Origin: Chryseobacterium turcicum
GTDB taxonomy: Bacteria; Bacteroidota; Bacteroidia; Flavobacteriales; Weeksellaceae
Length of the DNA: 64,000 nt
Assembly: GCF_021010565.1 (NCBI RefSeq)
Contig: NZ_JAJNAY010000001.1
Span: 1-64,000, forward strand
Direction: 5' to 3'
The notes beneath the pieces were generated by a model. That model was not told the origin of the DNA and did no database searches. It saw only the letters and a program-made list of their open reading frames with translations. Positions 51,699 to 61,785 of this stretch are shown in pieces. The translations under genes and the position numbers were made by a program. Position 1 is the stretch's first letter. Each line of letters begins with the position of its first letter.

Positions 51699-53390
51699 TT
51701 ATTTTTTAGCTGAAATTTCTTTCTTTCCGCTTTGTAGAATTTTTTCAAGAATTCTTAAGGTAATCAGATAAGTAGGTTTTACCCCTGTTAATCCTAAACC
51801 CCCTGAAGAAAGCGTAGACCCCGTTTCTAAAGGATTATCTGAAGCATAATATGCATAACAAACAAATAAATCTGGTGCAATATGATGTCTGATTTTTGAT
51901 GCTACCTGAATTGCTTTCTGATAATGAGCACCTTCCATTTCAAGACCAATTGCCTTCCAAGAAGTATTCATAAAATATTGTAGAATATCTCTGTTTTGAA
52001 GCGAAGTTCCCAACACGGTAATCATTGGCCCTTCAAAAGCTTTTAATTCATCATCTTTAAAATCATCTAATTTTAAAGCATTTTCGAAAGGATAGTTATC
52101 TGCCGTTCCTTCAAAAATATGAGAAGTAGGAATCATGATGTCTCCTTTTCCTCCTGATAAAATTCCAGCTTTCCCCATAATAGAAACCGATTTCACCTTC
52201 ATCATATAGACTTCACCTTTTTGCTCAAAAGGTCTCAGTAATTCATCCATCACCTCAAAAGCCTGTTCACCAAATGCATAATCGAAAACCATGATAACAT
52301 CATCGCCTGTAAATTTAGCATCGTTAAAAGGAGTATTTTTTAAATCTACTTTGCTTAAATCGATAATCTGAACATCGATATTACTTCCGCTTTTATCGTG
52401 GATATGAATTAAACCTTCTTCTAATGCATATTTAGAAACTTTATCTCGAAGCTCTTTCTTATCTGAAATATCGCCGTACAATTTGTAATCTACCTCTTTG
52501 GAATGTTTTTTCTTTAAAGCATCATTTCCGTACAGCATATTTTTCACAGAATGCATGTTAGCTGAAATAATGTGTAGCGGTCTCATGTGAAGATTATTTT
52601 CAAATAAAACTTCTTTCACTTTATTGGCCCATTTTTCACCAAAATAATGGTGCCCTACTCTTTCTTTAAGAATTGCACTAAAGTAAATTTCTCTCTCGCG
52701 ACTTTCTTTAGCATCTTCAAGACTCACTTTTCCTAAATGGTAAATGATTTTGAATAATCTATCCGGATTTTCATCATCACCGAAAGTATTGTAAGCATTT
52801 AAAGTCTCATCAAACGTTCTTCCTATTAAAGACGAAAGATGAATTAATGCCACTTCTTTTTCTCTTCTGCTAAATTTTTTCTCACCTTTTACCACTTCTT
52901 CGATGATTTTGAAAGCTCTTGTCGGCTTCCAGTTTTCATGCTGAATAAATGCGAGGTTTCTGATTTTATCTGCTTCTATAAATAAGAACGTTAAATGCGT
53001 AAGAATATCATAGATTTCTGAACGACCCAAAAGAACTTCAATATTCATCTGGTGCTCATCGATTCGGTAACAGTTTCTTCTTCTCTTTTTAGGAACAATC
53101 GGCTCAAAACTTCCCTTATCAAAACCTTCATCTGAGGTAAGATGAATGAAAGCACACTCTTCAATACCCTCTGGAAGTCTGTCTAAAACATACATCAAAC
53201 CATCTAGCTCCAATTTGCTTGGAACGCTCATGGTACCGTAAATTTCCGGATTGATCGTTTTCAACAAACTTCTAATGCTTTCTCCAGAAACTCCGCTTGG
53301 CTTGAAAAAACCTCTATAAAACAGGTGTCTCATAGATATGTATAGTCTTTCAATTGCCTCGGTAGTTTCTCTTGCTCTAGAATTTGTCAT
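51699..53390 (-). CDS. DUF6909-like conserved protein
   Basis: 563 aa, cytosolic, well conserved in style among flavobacteria; I associate it with DUF6909. The C-terminal third (ITVLGTSLQNRDILQYFMNTSWKAIGLEMEGAHYQKAIQVASKIRHH...CYAYYASDNPL) recalls nucleoside-phosphorylase-type segments (GLEMEGAHY), so a nucleoside/nucleotide-binding role is conceivable. Preceding segments include TGDDVIMVFDYAFGEQAFEVMDELL. Function unknown. Single gene with paired terminators. Confidence 0.65.
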   Translation of the reverse strand: MTNSRARETTEAIERLYISMRHLFYRGFFKPSGVSGESIRSLLKTINPEIYGTMSVPSKLELDGLMYVLDRLPEGIEECAFIHLTSDEGFDKGSFEPIVPKKRRRNCYRIDEHQMNIEVLLGRSEIYDILTHLTFLFIEADKIRNLAFIQHENWKPTRAFKIIEEVVKGEKKFSRREKEVALIHLSSLIGRTFDETLNAYNTFGDDENPDRLFKIIYHLGKVSLEDAKESREREIYFSAILKERVGHHYFGEKWANKVKEVLFENNLHMRPLHIISANMHSVKNMLYGNDALKKKHSKEVDYKLYGDISDKKELRDKVSKYALEEGLIHIHDKSGSNIDVQIIDLSKVDLKNTPFNDAKFTGDDVIMVFDYAFGEQAFEVMDELLRPFEQKGEVYMMKVKSVSIMGKAGILSGGKGDIMIPTSHIFEGTADNYPFENALKLDDFKDDELKAFEGPMITVLGTSLQNRDILQYFMNTSWKAIGLEMEGAHYQKAIQVASKIRHHIAPDLFVCYAYYASDNPLETGSTLSSGGLGLTGVKPTYLITLRILEKILQSGKKEISAKK

Positions 53391-53581
53391 ATATTAAATT
53401 TTTTATAAAAAGTCTTTCAAGTTACGAAAAATATATTTAATAGTAGATTATATCTTCTTTCAGTAACTGAATTATTTAATCTAAAAACCTAGTTTATTGA
53501 TTAAAGTTTTTAAAATTAGTATTTATGATGCATTTTAGAAAGTAATTTAGAATAAGTTTTCTTCATATTAGAAATAATATT

Positions 53582-56089
53582 TTAATCTATCCTTTCCAGC
53601 TTTCTCACTTCTTCTTTTACTTTATCAAAACTAACTTTCTCTACAGTTTTCATTAATTTTCTCCCGATATACAATTGCAGCGTGTACGTGTTATTTTGCG
53701 TTGGAGTGATTAAAATTCCATCTTTAGGTTTTCCTGTGGAATCGATTTGAAGACCTGTAATAATTAGATTTTCGTCGGTTTCCTCAATAAATTTATTGCT
53801 TTTGAATTTATCTGCAAGATTATTAAACACTTCCTGAACCGTTGGAAATTCAGCAACAACAGCATATACTTTATAAAACAATTCAACTCCTTCGCTCGGC
53901 TCCATTGGCTCGTCTTGAACATTTACTTTTTTAGAAATAATTTTATTATTTTCTTCATAATAAAGAGTGACTGCTTCAGTGTATTTCGATTCCAGGTAAT
54001 TTTTTCTTGTATCATCAATCACTTTCCCATCAATAGAAAGCTGTTTATTGAATCCGTTTTTAGAAATATCAATCGCTACAATAGCAGATTTCTTACCCTG
54101 CATATCATTGATTTCGATATTGTTATTTTTTAGTTCGAAATGAATTCTGTTAAAATAATGCATCGCAAACAAATCCCAGTCAAAACTTTTTAAGACTCCG
54201 TTTTTCCAATATCGGGTAACGAATTGCTTCTCATTTAATATATATTCCGCACCGTCGTATACTTTCCCGTCTTTATAGATTGCTTTGAGATTATATTCCT
54301 GAAATCTGTAATTATCCATATTTTTCAGATAATCATTAGAATATTGAAATTTCTGAATTCCGTTTTCAAAATAATCGACCTGCTTAAATTCACGACTATA
54401 TTCGGTCTCGAAATACCCAGAATAAGGTTTTCCATTTTTAAGAATCCCTTCATAAGAATTTTGTGGTTTTTCTGAGATTATAAAAGAAAAATCTTTGATT
54501 TTTGTAAGAACTCCATTTTCATAGATTTTTTGTTTTCGGATTCTATCCTTACTATAAGTGCCTTCAAAAAAAGTTTCCTCGGTAATTTTTCCATTTTTGT
54601 AAACTGAAGCTTTGTCATCATTAACCAAAGTTCCATTATAAGGTTCGTCATTTTTATACTCTAAAGTTCCCACAACCTTTCCGTCATCGTAAAAAGTGGT
54701 CACTCCATTTAGTTTATCATTTTGAATGGTATAGGTCTTTTCTAAATTTTCCAATCGGTAACCAAATACTTTTTGTAAGCCTATTTTCTTGAAATTTTCA
54801 ACGTTGATTAATTCATAATCATCAGAACGGTCATTAAGTCGCTCGATAAAAGTTCCGTTAAAAGGTTTTCCGTTTTTATAAATTCCTTTGGCAATAATTT
54901 GTTGGTCTTCATTGAGAGCAATTGCTTCACCTTCTTTTACACCGTTGATATAATTTAAATTGACCTTAAACTCGCCAACATTTGTATCAAAATTACCTAG
55001 AAAAGGCTCATCTTTTTTATAAACTCTTTTGCTTTTCAATTTTCCATTTTCATCATAAACCAATTCTTCGCCATCTCTCCAACCTTCTTTATATAAAGTT
55101 TCTGTTGCTATTTTTCCGTTTGGGAAATAGGAGAAGTTTTTTCCTGACCTTAGTTTATTTACATATTTTATAATAGCTTTAATTCCTGTTGCAAAATTAT
55201 TCTGGAGATAATACCCATAATCCAATCCATTTGCAATATCACTTCCGTATTCGGAAAAATGAGTTTCGTTTAAAGCTTGAATTAATTTTCCCGATTTCTC
55301 GTAATTTTTCTGTTCGATAGATTTAAAATAACCTCTATCAATTGCAAAAATAGCTTCCTGAGCAATTTGTTTAGAATTTTCCCAAAATATTTTTTCGGTA
55401 ACCGTTTTTCTATTTTTTATTTTTTTTGAAGAATTTCCCCCTTCATTTATTGGTTCTAAAAGTTCCATCGTTTGAGATTCAACTCCTACGGTTTGTGGAA
55501 TTGGAGGCGGTGGAGGAACCGTCATTAAATCTTCGCCATCATTACGAGCTCCTATATCTGACGAAGAAACTTCCTGAATTTTCTCGTTGTAATCATAATC
55601 GTCATTATTCTTTATTCTTTCAAAACTTCCGCTCTCAGGTTTTCCTTTTGAATAAATCCCTTTCATTAAAACCACTCCATCAACAGCATAAACAATCGTT
55701 TCACCATCTTTTACGCCATTTTTATATTGAACACTTTTTCGGACTTTTCCGTTTTGATGATAATATAATAAGGTAGGATTTTTCGTTTCGTTTCGATACT
55801 GTTTGAAATTGTCATCATTTCCGTCTTTATCGTACCAAACAATATCTCCGACATAAGCGTTTTCATTATTTTTGAAAACATAACCTTCAAACTGCGGAGT
55901 TCCGTTGATATAAAAATCTTGAAGCAAGACCAATTCGCCCAATTCTTTCATCGGCATTAATCTATAATAAGAGGCATTTGTTTTTGTAGTCACCTTCCAA
56001 TCGCTATCATAATAAATAGGACTTGTACTTTGAGATAAAAACATCTGCAAAAAGAATAAGGAGCTAATAATAATTAATTTTTTCATCAT
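53582..56089 (-). CDS. Large secreted MORN/YwqK-repeat protein
   Basis: 835 aa. Signal peptide (KKLIIISSLFFLQMFLSQ), then more than ten YwqK/MORN-like repeats such as LLYYHQNGKVRKSVQYKNGVKDGE, FSYFPNGKIATETLYKEGWRDGEELVYDENGKL and TTFYDDGKVVGTLEYKNDEPYNG. A Pro-rich break (VPPPPPIP) lies near residue 195. The C-terminal 200 residues lack repeats. Exported; the repeats may bind membrane or protein partners. The annotation antitoxin often given to such genes is not supported here. Confidence 0.75.
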   Translation of the reverse strand: MMKKLIIISSLFFLQMFLSQSTSPIYYDSDWKVTTKTNASYYRLMPMKELGELVLLQDFYINGTPQFEGYVFKNNENAYVGDIVWYDKDGNDDNFKQYRNETKNPTLLYYHQNGKVRKSVQYKNGVKDGETIVYAVDGVVLMKGIYSKGKPESGSFERIKNNDDYDYNEKIQEVSSSDIGARNDGEDLMTVPPPPPIPQTVGVESQTMELLEPINEGGNSSKKIKNRKTVTEKIFWENSKQIAQEAIFAIDRGYFKSIEQKNYEKSGKLIQALNETHFSEYGSDIANGLDYGYYLQNNFATGIKAIIKYVNKLRSGKNFSYFPNGKIATETLYKEGWRDGEELVYDENGKLKSKRVYKKDEPFLGNFDTNVGEFKVNLNYINGVKEGEAIALNEDQQIIAKGIYKNGKPFNGTFIERLNDRSDDYELINVENFKKIGLQKVFGYRLENLEKTYTIQNDKLNGVTTFYDDGKVVGTLEYKNDEPYNGTLVNDDKASVYKNGKITEETFFEGTYSKDRIRKQKIYENGVLTKIKDFSFIISEKPQNSYEGILKNGKPYSGYFETEYSREFKQVDYFENGIQKFQYSNDYLKNMDNYRFQEYNLKAIYKDGKVYDGAEYILNEKQFVTRYWKNGVLKSFDWDLFAMHYFNRIHFELKNNNIEINDMQGKKSAIVAIDISKNGFNKQLSIDGKVIDDTRKNYLESKYTEAVTLYYEENNKIISKKVNVQDEPMEPSEGVELFYKVYAVVAEFPTVQEVFNNLADKFKSNKFIEETDENLIITGLQIDSTGKPKDGILITPTQNNTYTLQLYIGRKLMKTVEKVSFDKVKEEVRKLERID

Positions 56090-56278
56090 GTGATTTGGAT
56101 TTTAATCAAAAATAAGAAATTCACCGCTTCATCAGATTTTCTTTTGAAAAGAATAATAAATTCAAGCTAGATAAACCAAACACCCCATTACGAACAGGGT
56201 TGATTCAGATTTAAACCATTAAAACAAATAAATATTGCAAAAATATAGGGGTGTTTTATTTTCGAATCATTTTTTTTG

Positions 56279-56286
56279 TAAATTTG
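56279..56286 (+). promoter_or_regulatory. Candidate -7 box (TAAATTTG) of the glutamine synthetase gene
   Basis: Exact TAnnTTTG match, 22 bp before the ATG. Confidence 0.5.
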
Positions 56287-56308
56287 CCCTATAAAACCAC
56301 ACCCATTT

Positions 56309-58504
56309 ATGTCAACTTTAAGATTCAAAGCATTAGAAACTTTACCTTTTAAGGACTTTAGAAAAGATAACTCAGTAGAAATTCCTACTAAATTATCAGA
56401 ACTATTTTGTGAAAACGTATTCTCTGAAAACACAATGAGAGAATATTTAACAAAAGAAGCATTCCAATCTATTATGGATGCTATTAAAAAGGGGACAAAA
56501 ATCCAAAGATTAATTGCTGACCAAGTTGCTGTAGCAATGAAAGACTGGGCAATGAGCAAAGGGGTAACTCACTACACTCACTGGTTTCAGCCATTAACAG
56601 GAACAACGGCAGAAAAGCACGATTCTTTCTTCACTCCTATTGAAGGTGGAAGAGCTATCGAGAGATTCAGCGGAAACTTATTGATTCAGCAAGAGCCTGA
56701 TGCATCTTCTTTCCCGAATGGTGGTATCAGAAATACTTTCGAAGCAAGAGGTTATACAGCTTGGGACCCTACATCTCCGGCATTTATTATGGGAACTACA
56801 TTATGTATTCCTTCTATTTTCATCTCTTACACAGGTGAAACTTTAGATTACAAAGCACCTTTATTAAGAGCTTTGAACGCTGTAGACGAAGCTGCAACCA
56901 ACGTAATGCAGTATTTCGATAAAAACGTAACAAAAGTAACTCCTACTTTAGGTTGGGAGCAAGAATATTTCTTGGTTGATTCAGCATTGTATCAATCTCG
57001 TCCAGATTTAGTTTTAACAGGTAAAACTTTATTAGGACACTCTCCTGCAAAAGGCCAACAGCTTGATGACCACTATTTCGGTTCAATTCCTACAAGAGTA
57101 ATGAACTTTATGAAAGAGTTGGAAATCGAATGTATGAAATTGGGAATTCCGGTTACTACAAGACATAACGAAGTAGCGCCAAACCAATTTGAGCTAGCTC
57201 CAATGTTTGAAGAAGTAAACGTTGCTGTTGACCACAACTCTTTGTTGATGGACGTTATGGCAAGAATTGCTCACAGACACCATTTCCACATTTTATTCCA
57301 CGAAAAACCATTTGCGGGTGTAAACGGAAGCGGAAAGCACAACAACTGGTCTTTAGCAACTGATACAGGTGAAAACTTATTGAGCCCAGGAAAAAACCCT
57401 AAGAAAAACTTACAATTCTTAACATTCTTCGTAAATGCTATTAAAGCAGTACATGAATATGCTGACCTTTTGAGAGCGAGTATTGCTTCTGCAAGCAACG
57501 ACCACAGATTGGGTGCAAACGAAGCTCCACCAGCAATTATTTCGGTATTTATCGGAAGTCAATTGTTCAGAGTTTTGGAAGAGCTTGAAAAAGTAACTGA
57601 AGGAAAACTTTCACCAGACGAAAAAACAGATTTAAAACTGAATGTAGTAGGAAAAATTCCTGAAATTTTGTTGGATAACACTGACAGAAACAGAACTTCA
57701 CCTTTTGCATTTACAGGAAATAAGTTTGAAATCAGAGCGGTAGGTTCTTCTGCAAACTGCGCAGAATCTATGACCGTAATGAATACCATTGCAGCAAAAC
57801 AGCTTAATGATTTCAAAATAGAAGTTGATGCTTTAATTGAAACTGGGCTTAAAAAAGACGAAGCAATCTTCAATGTATTGAGAGAATACATCAAGCAGTG
57901 TAAAAACATTATGTTTGAAGGTGATGGATATTCTGATGACTGGGCTGTAGAAGCTGAAAAAAGAGGTTTAAACAACTGGAAAACAACTCCTGAAGCATTG
58001 AAGCAGGAAATGAATCAGAAATTTGTTGACCTTTATGAAGAATTAGGAATCTTCAACCACAGAGAAGTAGAAGCAAGAAACGAAATCAAGCTAGAAAAAT
58101 ATTCTACCGTAATTGATATTGAAGCAAGAGTGTTAAGTGATATCGCAAGAAACCACATTATTCCTTCTGCTTTAAAATATCAAAATAGATTGATTGAGAA
58201 CGTAAAGGGTCTTAAAGAAATCTTCGGAGACGAAGAATTTAAAACGTTGGCTAAAGAGCAAATGAGTTTGATTACCAACATCTCACAAAACGTTTCTACT
58301 ATTAAAGTAGGTGTAGAAGATTTGCTTAAAGCAAGAGATGCAGCAAAAGCTGTAAATGAAAGTCAGACGCAGGCAGAAGATTACTGCAACAAAGTAAAAC
58401 CACTATTCGACATTATCAGAGATGCTTCTGATGACCTTGAAATGATGGTTGATGATGAGCTTTGGCCAATGACTAAATATAGAGAAATGTTATTTACAAG
58501 ATAA
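56309..58504 (+). CDS. glnN: Glutamine synthetase type III
   Basis: 731 aa, the length of GSIII (GlnN). Makes glutamine from glutamate, ammonia and ATP; cytosolic, usually dodecameric. Family blocks: HYTHWFQPLTGTTAEKHDSF, GWEQEYFLVD, TRHNEVAPNQFELAPMFEE and NGSGKHNNWSLATD (ATP/metal-binding), plus DNTDRNRTSPFAFTGNKFEIRAVGSS. C-terminal coiled region (about 620-715) as in other GSIII. Single gene with strong terminator. Confidence 0.95.
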   Translation: MSTLRFKALETLPFKDFRKDNSVEIPTKLSELFCENVFSENTMREYLTKEAFQSIMDAIKKGTKIQRLIADQVAVAMKDWAMSKGVTHYTHWFQPLTGTTAEKHDSFFTPIEGGRAIERFSGNLLIQQEPDASSFPNGGIRNTFEARGYTAWDPTSPAFIMGTTLCIPSIFISYTGETLDYKAPLLRALNAVDEAATNVMQYFDKNVTKVTPTLGWEQEYFLVDSALYQSRPDLVLTGKTLLGHSPAKGQQLDDHYFGSIPTRVMNFMKELEIECMKLGIPVTTRHNEVAPNQFELAPMFEEVNVAVDHNSLLMDVMARIAHRHHFHILFHEKPFAGVNGSGKHNNWSLATDTGENLLSPGKNPKKNLQFLTFFVNAIKAVHEYADLLRASIASASNDHRLGANEAPPAIISVFIGSQLFRVLEELEKVTEGKLSPDEKTDLKLNVVGKIPEILLDNTDRNRTSPFAFTGNKFEIRAVGSSANCAESMTVMNTIAAKQLNDFKIEVDALIETGLKKDEAIFNVLREYIKQCKNIMFEGDGYSDDWAVEAEKRGLNNWKTTPEALKQEMNQKFVDLYEELGIFNHREVEARNEIKLEKYSTVIDIEARVLSDIARNHIIPSALKYQNRLIENVKGLKEIFGDEEFKTLAKEQMSLITNISQNVSTIKVGVEDLLKARDAAKAVNESQTQAEDYCNKVKPLFDIIRDASDDLEMMVDDELWPMTKYREMLFTR

Positions 58505-58530
58505 CATCTGTAAAGTTCCATATTAGTGAG

Positions 58531-58560
58531 GTTCTCCGGTTTTCCGGGGAACTTTTTTTA
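58531..58560 (+). terminator. Intrinsic terminator of glnN
   Basis: GTTCTCCGG / CCGGGGAAC stem (one mismatch), loop TTTT, then seven T. Confidence 0.88.
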
Positions 58561-58842
58561 TGGTTTTTTAATACTCTTTTTTGAAATCAAAAAATTAATA
58601 AAATCTGATGGATACAGGAAAGTGAATATATTTTGTTAAAAAATCTTAATAAAAAAAACTGCACATTCACCAAAACAGGCACATAGCAGCTACTTTTTCT
58701 TTAACATACTGATGTACGATGTTAAAATATGTTAAAACAAGAACATGACAATAATCATATTGAGGCTGTTTTAGATGGAATCTCTACTTTTGTAGGGCTT
58801 TAGAGAAATAAATATTTCTTTTTCAACCGGAAATTAAAAAAT
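58561..58842. promoter_or_regulatory. Upstream region of the NlpC/P60 gene with promoter
   Basis: No gene. It contains a promoter candidate: TTG near 58759 and TACTTTTG near 58787, spaced 22 bp, close to the flavobacterial TTG-N17-23-TAnnTTTG consensus. The leader from there to the ATG (58843) is about 50 nt. Also has the short repeat TGTTAAAATATGTTAAAA. Confidence 0.45.
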
Positions 58843-59532
58843 ATGAAGAAAAGAGTTTTGTTTTATTTAGTTGCTTTCGTTTCTACAATATCACTACAAT
58901 CATGCGTAACTAATTACGTAGTTTCAAAACCAGCAACTTATGCTAAAGAATACAAAACAGATGCCAAACTAGCTGCAATAGACACTAAGATGGATAATGA
59001 TAAAAAGTTGTTAATCAACTCTTTTATCTCTGAAAAAGCGGCAAGCCTTGCGAACGCTAAAAATTCTTTAAAAAATTCTGAAATCGCAAAAGCGATTAAA
59101 CATAATAAGACGATTGATAATATCTTATCAGAAGCGTCAACCTACTTAGGAACTCCTTACAGATACGGAGGAATGACAAGAAACGGAATCGACTGTTCAG
59201 CATTCGTATTATCAGTTTTTGGAGCAGCAGCGGGTCTTACTTTACCTAGAGTAGCAGCATCGCAGTCTCAGGAAGGAGAAGCTATCGACAAAGAAAACCT
59301 TCAGAAAGGAGATTTAATCTTCTTCTCTCACGGAAAAAGAATTTCTCACGTAGGAATTGTAGAAAGTGTAACTGAAGAAGGTGAAGTAAAATTTATCCAT
59401 GCAGCAACATCAAAAGGGGTAATGGTCTCATCATTGAATGATTCTTATTGGGGACCAAAATACAGGTTTGCAAAAAGAGTAATTAACCAAGATGGTGAAA
59501 ACTACAACAACCTAGCATCTACTAATTTTTAG
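58843..59532 (+). CDS. NlpC/P60 (C40) cell-wall peptidase, lipoprotein
   Basis: 229 aa. Signal peptide with lipobox (ISLQSC-V). A charged helical linker (about 30-95) leads to the NlpC/P60 domain with catalytic Cys (NGIDCSAFVLSVF), His (ISHVGIVE) and the third polar residue (HAATSK). YRYGG(M/T) precedes the Cys as in Spr-like gamma-D-glutamyl-DAP endopeptidases that open the peptidoglycan mesh. Single gene with terminator. Confidence 0.88.
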   Translation: MKKRVLFYLVAFVSTISLQSCVTNYVVSKPATYAKEYKTDAKLAAIDTKMDNDKKLLINSFISEKAASLANAKNSLKNSEIAKAIKHNKTIDNILSEASTYLGTPYRYGGMTRNGIDCSAFVLSVFGAAAGLTLPRVAASQSQEGEAIDKENLQKGDLIFFSHGKRISHVGIVESVTEEGEVKFIHAATSKGVMVSSLNDSYWGPKYRFAKRVINQDGENYNNLASTNF

Positions 59533-59556
59533 TCTTAAATAATTGATTATATAAAT

Positions 59557-59590
59557 GAAGCCATCAAATTTTGATGGCTTCAATTTTTTT
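59557..59590 (+). terminator. Intrinsic terminator
   Basis: GAAGCCATCAAA / TTTGATGGCTTC nearly perfect stem followed by AATTTTTTT. Confidence 0.9.
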
Positions 59591-59644
59591 ATATTATTTT
59601 CTGTATTTTTATCTTGAAGGGAAAATTATCAAAAATTCAAATTT

Positions 59645-59782
59645 CATCAGTAGAATCGGGCTTTAGCCTGATGTAATAATTGTAAAAAAAATTGGCTTTA
59701 GCCAAAACCTACCATAAGTTTCGGCTAAAGCCAATCTGTACCTTTATATTTAAAAACAGGCTAAAGCTCACTCCTACTGATG
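59645..59782. repeat. 138-bp palindromic repeat element (MITE/REP-like)
   Basis: Ends CATCAGTAG and CTACTGATG are inverted repeats, with GGGCTTTAGCCTG / CAGGCTAAAGC just inside. An inner hairpin TTGGCTTTAGCC (59692-59703) pairs with GGCTAAAGCCAA (59723-59734). Contains GGCTTTAGCC words four times in both orientations. No coding capacity; lies between convergent genes. Confidence 0.78.
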
Positions 59783-59816
59783 TAATGTAAAATTTTAGTT
59801 CTTTAAATAATTTAAA

Positions 59817-60398
59817 TCAGCTGTTTCTATCAATTTCTATATCAAATCGACGTAAGAGCCCATGAACTTCAGAAAGTGAAAATTTGGTCTTCTTAAGCTT
59901 GTTAGACTCAGGATTAATCGTGTAATTGAATGAGGTTCTTAAATCTGCTTTCTCCATATTGGTTCTTTCGAAGGTTGCACCGCTAAAATCGCAGTTTGAA
60001 AACACAGAATTTGACAAATCAGATTCTGCAAAATCAACTTCAACAAGTTTACAGTTTTTGAATAAGGTTCTTTTGATTGATGTTTTGTAGAAAACAGAGT
60101 TATTTAAAGCACATCCTTCAAACCTGAAAGACATCCCAAACTCATTACAATCATCGAAATGCATTCCGAACATTTTACAGTCTTTAAAAATAACATCCCG
60201 AAAAGCGGTTCCTGACAATTTAGTCATGCTTAAATTACAGTCGATAAATTCACAGTTGGTAAATTTAAACTGAGAAAGATTAGCATATTCAAAATTGCAG
60301 TTTTGAAAGGTGCAGTTTTCATATTCCCCTATTTCCAATGGCGATTCTGCAAAATTTAACTGATTAAAATTTTGGTCTAAAACGTAAGTTTCGTTCAT
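59817..60398 (-). CDS. Pentapeptide-repeat protein
   Basis: 193 aa of A(D/N)LXX-type repeats (CTFQNCNFEYANLSQFKFTNCEFIDCNLS, LFKNCKLVEVDFAESDLSNSVFSNCDFSGATFERTNMEKADLR), which form a right-handed square helix. The last 35 residues are a helical cap (SLSEVHGLLRRFDIEIDRN). Some relatives protect DNA gyrase from quinolones; many have no known role, and nothing here points to gyrase specifically. Single gene. Confidence 0.85.
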   Translation of the reverse strand: MNETYVLDQNFNQLNFAESPLEIGEYENCTFQNCNFEYANLSQFKFTNCEFIDCNLSMTKLSGTAFRDVIFKDCKMFGMHFDDCNEFGMSFRFEGCALNNSVFYKTSIKRTLFKNCKLVEVDFAESDLSNSVFSNCDFSGATFERTNMEKADLRTSFNYTINPESNKLKKTKFSLSEVHGLLRRFDIEIDRNS

Positions 60399-60534
60399 AA
60401 AATTTTATGATTTTATCTAAATGAAAAATTAGTAGAAATTTAATCTCGCTGATTTTGCAGATGAAGCAGATTTTGAATATCATTTTTAAAGAATGATTTC
60501 AAACGTCTATCATCCCACTTCTAGCTTCCAGCTA

Positions 60535-61782
60535 TTACACCAAACTGTTTTTATCTGCGTAATTAAGTTTAAAGAAAATAAAAGTCATCATCGAAAAGGC
60601 AAGCAATGAACTTCCACCATAACTAAAGTAGGGCAAAGGAATACCAACCGTTGGAAATAAGCCCATAACCATGCCTAAATTGATAGAAAAGTGCATCAAT
60701 AGAATGGAAGCAAAACAATACCCAAAAACTCTGTTAAATACCGATTTCTGCTTTTCTGAGAGATAATATATTCGTCCGATGAAAATCATGTAAGCAAAAA
60801 CCAAAGCTGCGCTTCCTACAAACCCCCATTCTTCTCCCACGGTACAGAAAATATAATCGGTTTCCTGCTCAGGTACAAACTTTCCTTGGGTTACAGAACC
60901 TTCACGAAATCCTTTCCCCAGCATTCCTCCAGAACCAATGGCTGTTTTTGAATACAATAAATTATACCCTGAAGTATCTCTAAATTCTCTTTCACCTTTA
61001 TACAAAACCTCCACACGCTCTTGCTGGTGTTTTGGTAGCTTTTCGAAAATAACAGGTGAAATAAATGACAGTGCTGCCAGTAAAAGAACAATTCCTACTC
61101 CGGGCAAAAGCGTGTATATATTTTTACGGAGAAAAGCTGCATTAAATGCAAACCATAACCCACCAATTATAATAATAAATACAGTAAAGTACCACAAACT
61201 CCATTTTAGAGGGTCGTTAAGATAATTTGCAATTAAAAAAACCGCTGCAAAAAGTCCACCAACCACAAACAGTTTTCCGGACAAACCTTCTCTGTATAAT
61301 GCAATAAAAAATGCTGTAAACACAAGCAATGAGCCCACATCAGGAATTGACAATACCACAACCGCAGGAATTCCTATTATTGCCATTACGGTTATTAATG
61401 ATTTTCTATTTTTAAGGTCAAATTCTGCCCCAGAAACGTAGTTTGCTAACATTAGAGCCGTTCCAATCTTTGAAAACTCTACAGGCTGCATGGTAAAACT
61501 TCCGAATTTATACCAATTTTTCTGTCCGAGAATCTCCGTTCCGAAAACATGAAGACCTGCAAGCATTAAAACACCGCCGATGTAGATGATACCCGACATG
61601 TTTTCGAAAAATTTGCTTCTGCTTAAGAAAATAATTAATCCTACAAAAATTGAAATTCCGAAAAAAATCAACTGTTTTTTACCTAAGCCTTCATCTACGC
61701 TGTAAATATTGGCTATTGCAAATATGCAAAGCAAAAAATATAACCCAAGACCTAATTTATCTATTCCTTCTGTCCACTTCAT
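60535..61782 (-). CDS. rodA: Rod-shape SEDS glycosyltransferase RodA
   Basis: 415 aa with about ten membrane segments. SEDS-family peptidoglycan polymerase working with PBP2 in side-wall growth. Conserved features: GQKNWYKFGSFTMQPVEFSKI, DVGSLLVFTAFF, the extracellular loop SGYNLLYSKTAIGSGGMLGKGFREGSVTQGKFVPEQETDYIFCTVGEEWGF, and C-terminal GIPLPYFSYGGSS. Three bp downstream of mrdA, in the usual mre/mrd order. Confidence 0.93.
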   Translation of the reverse strand: MKWTEGIDKLGLGLYFLLCIFAIANIYSVDEGLGKKQLIFFGISIFVGLIIFLSRSKFFENMSGIIYIGGVLMLAGLHVFGTEILGQKNWYKFGSFTMQPVEFSKIGTALMLANYVSGAEFDLKNRKSLITVMAIIGIPAVVVLSIPDVGSLLVFTAFFIALYREGLSGKLFVVGGLFAAVFLIANYLNDPLKWSLWYFTVFIIIIGGLWFAFNAAFLRKNIYTLLPGVGIVLLLAALSFISPVIFEKLPKHQQERVEVLYKGEREFRDTSGYNLLYSKTAIGSGGMLGKGFREGSVTQGKFVPEQETDYIFCTVGEEWGFVGSAALVFAYMIFIGRIYYLSEKQKSVFNRVFGYCFASILLMHFSINLGMVMGLFPTVGIPLPYFSYGGSSLLAFSMMTFIFFKLNYADKNSLV

Positions 61783-61785
61783 GGT

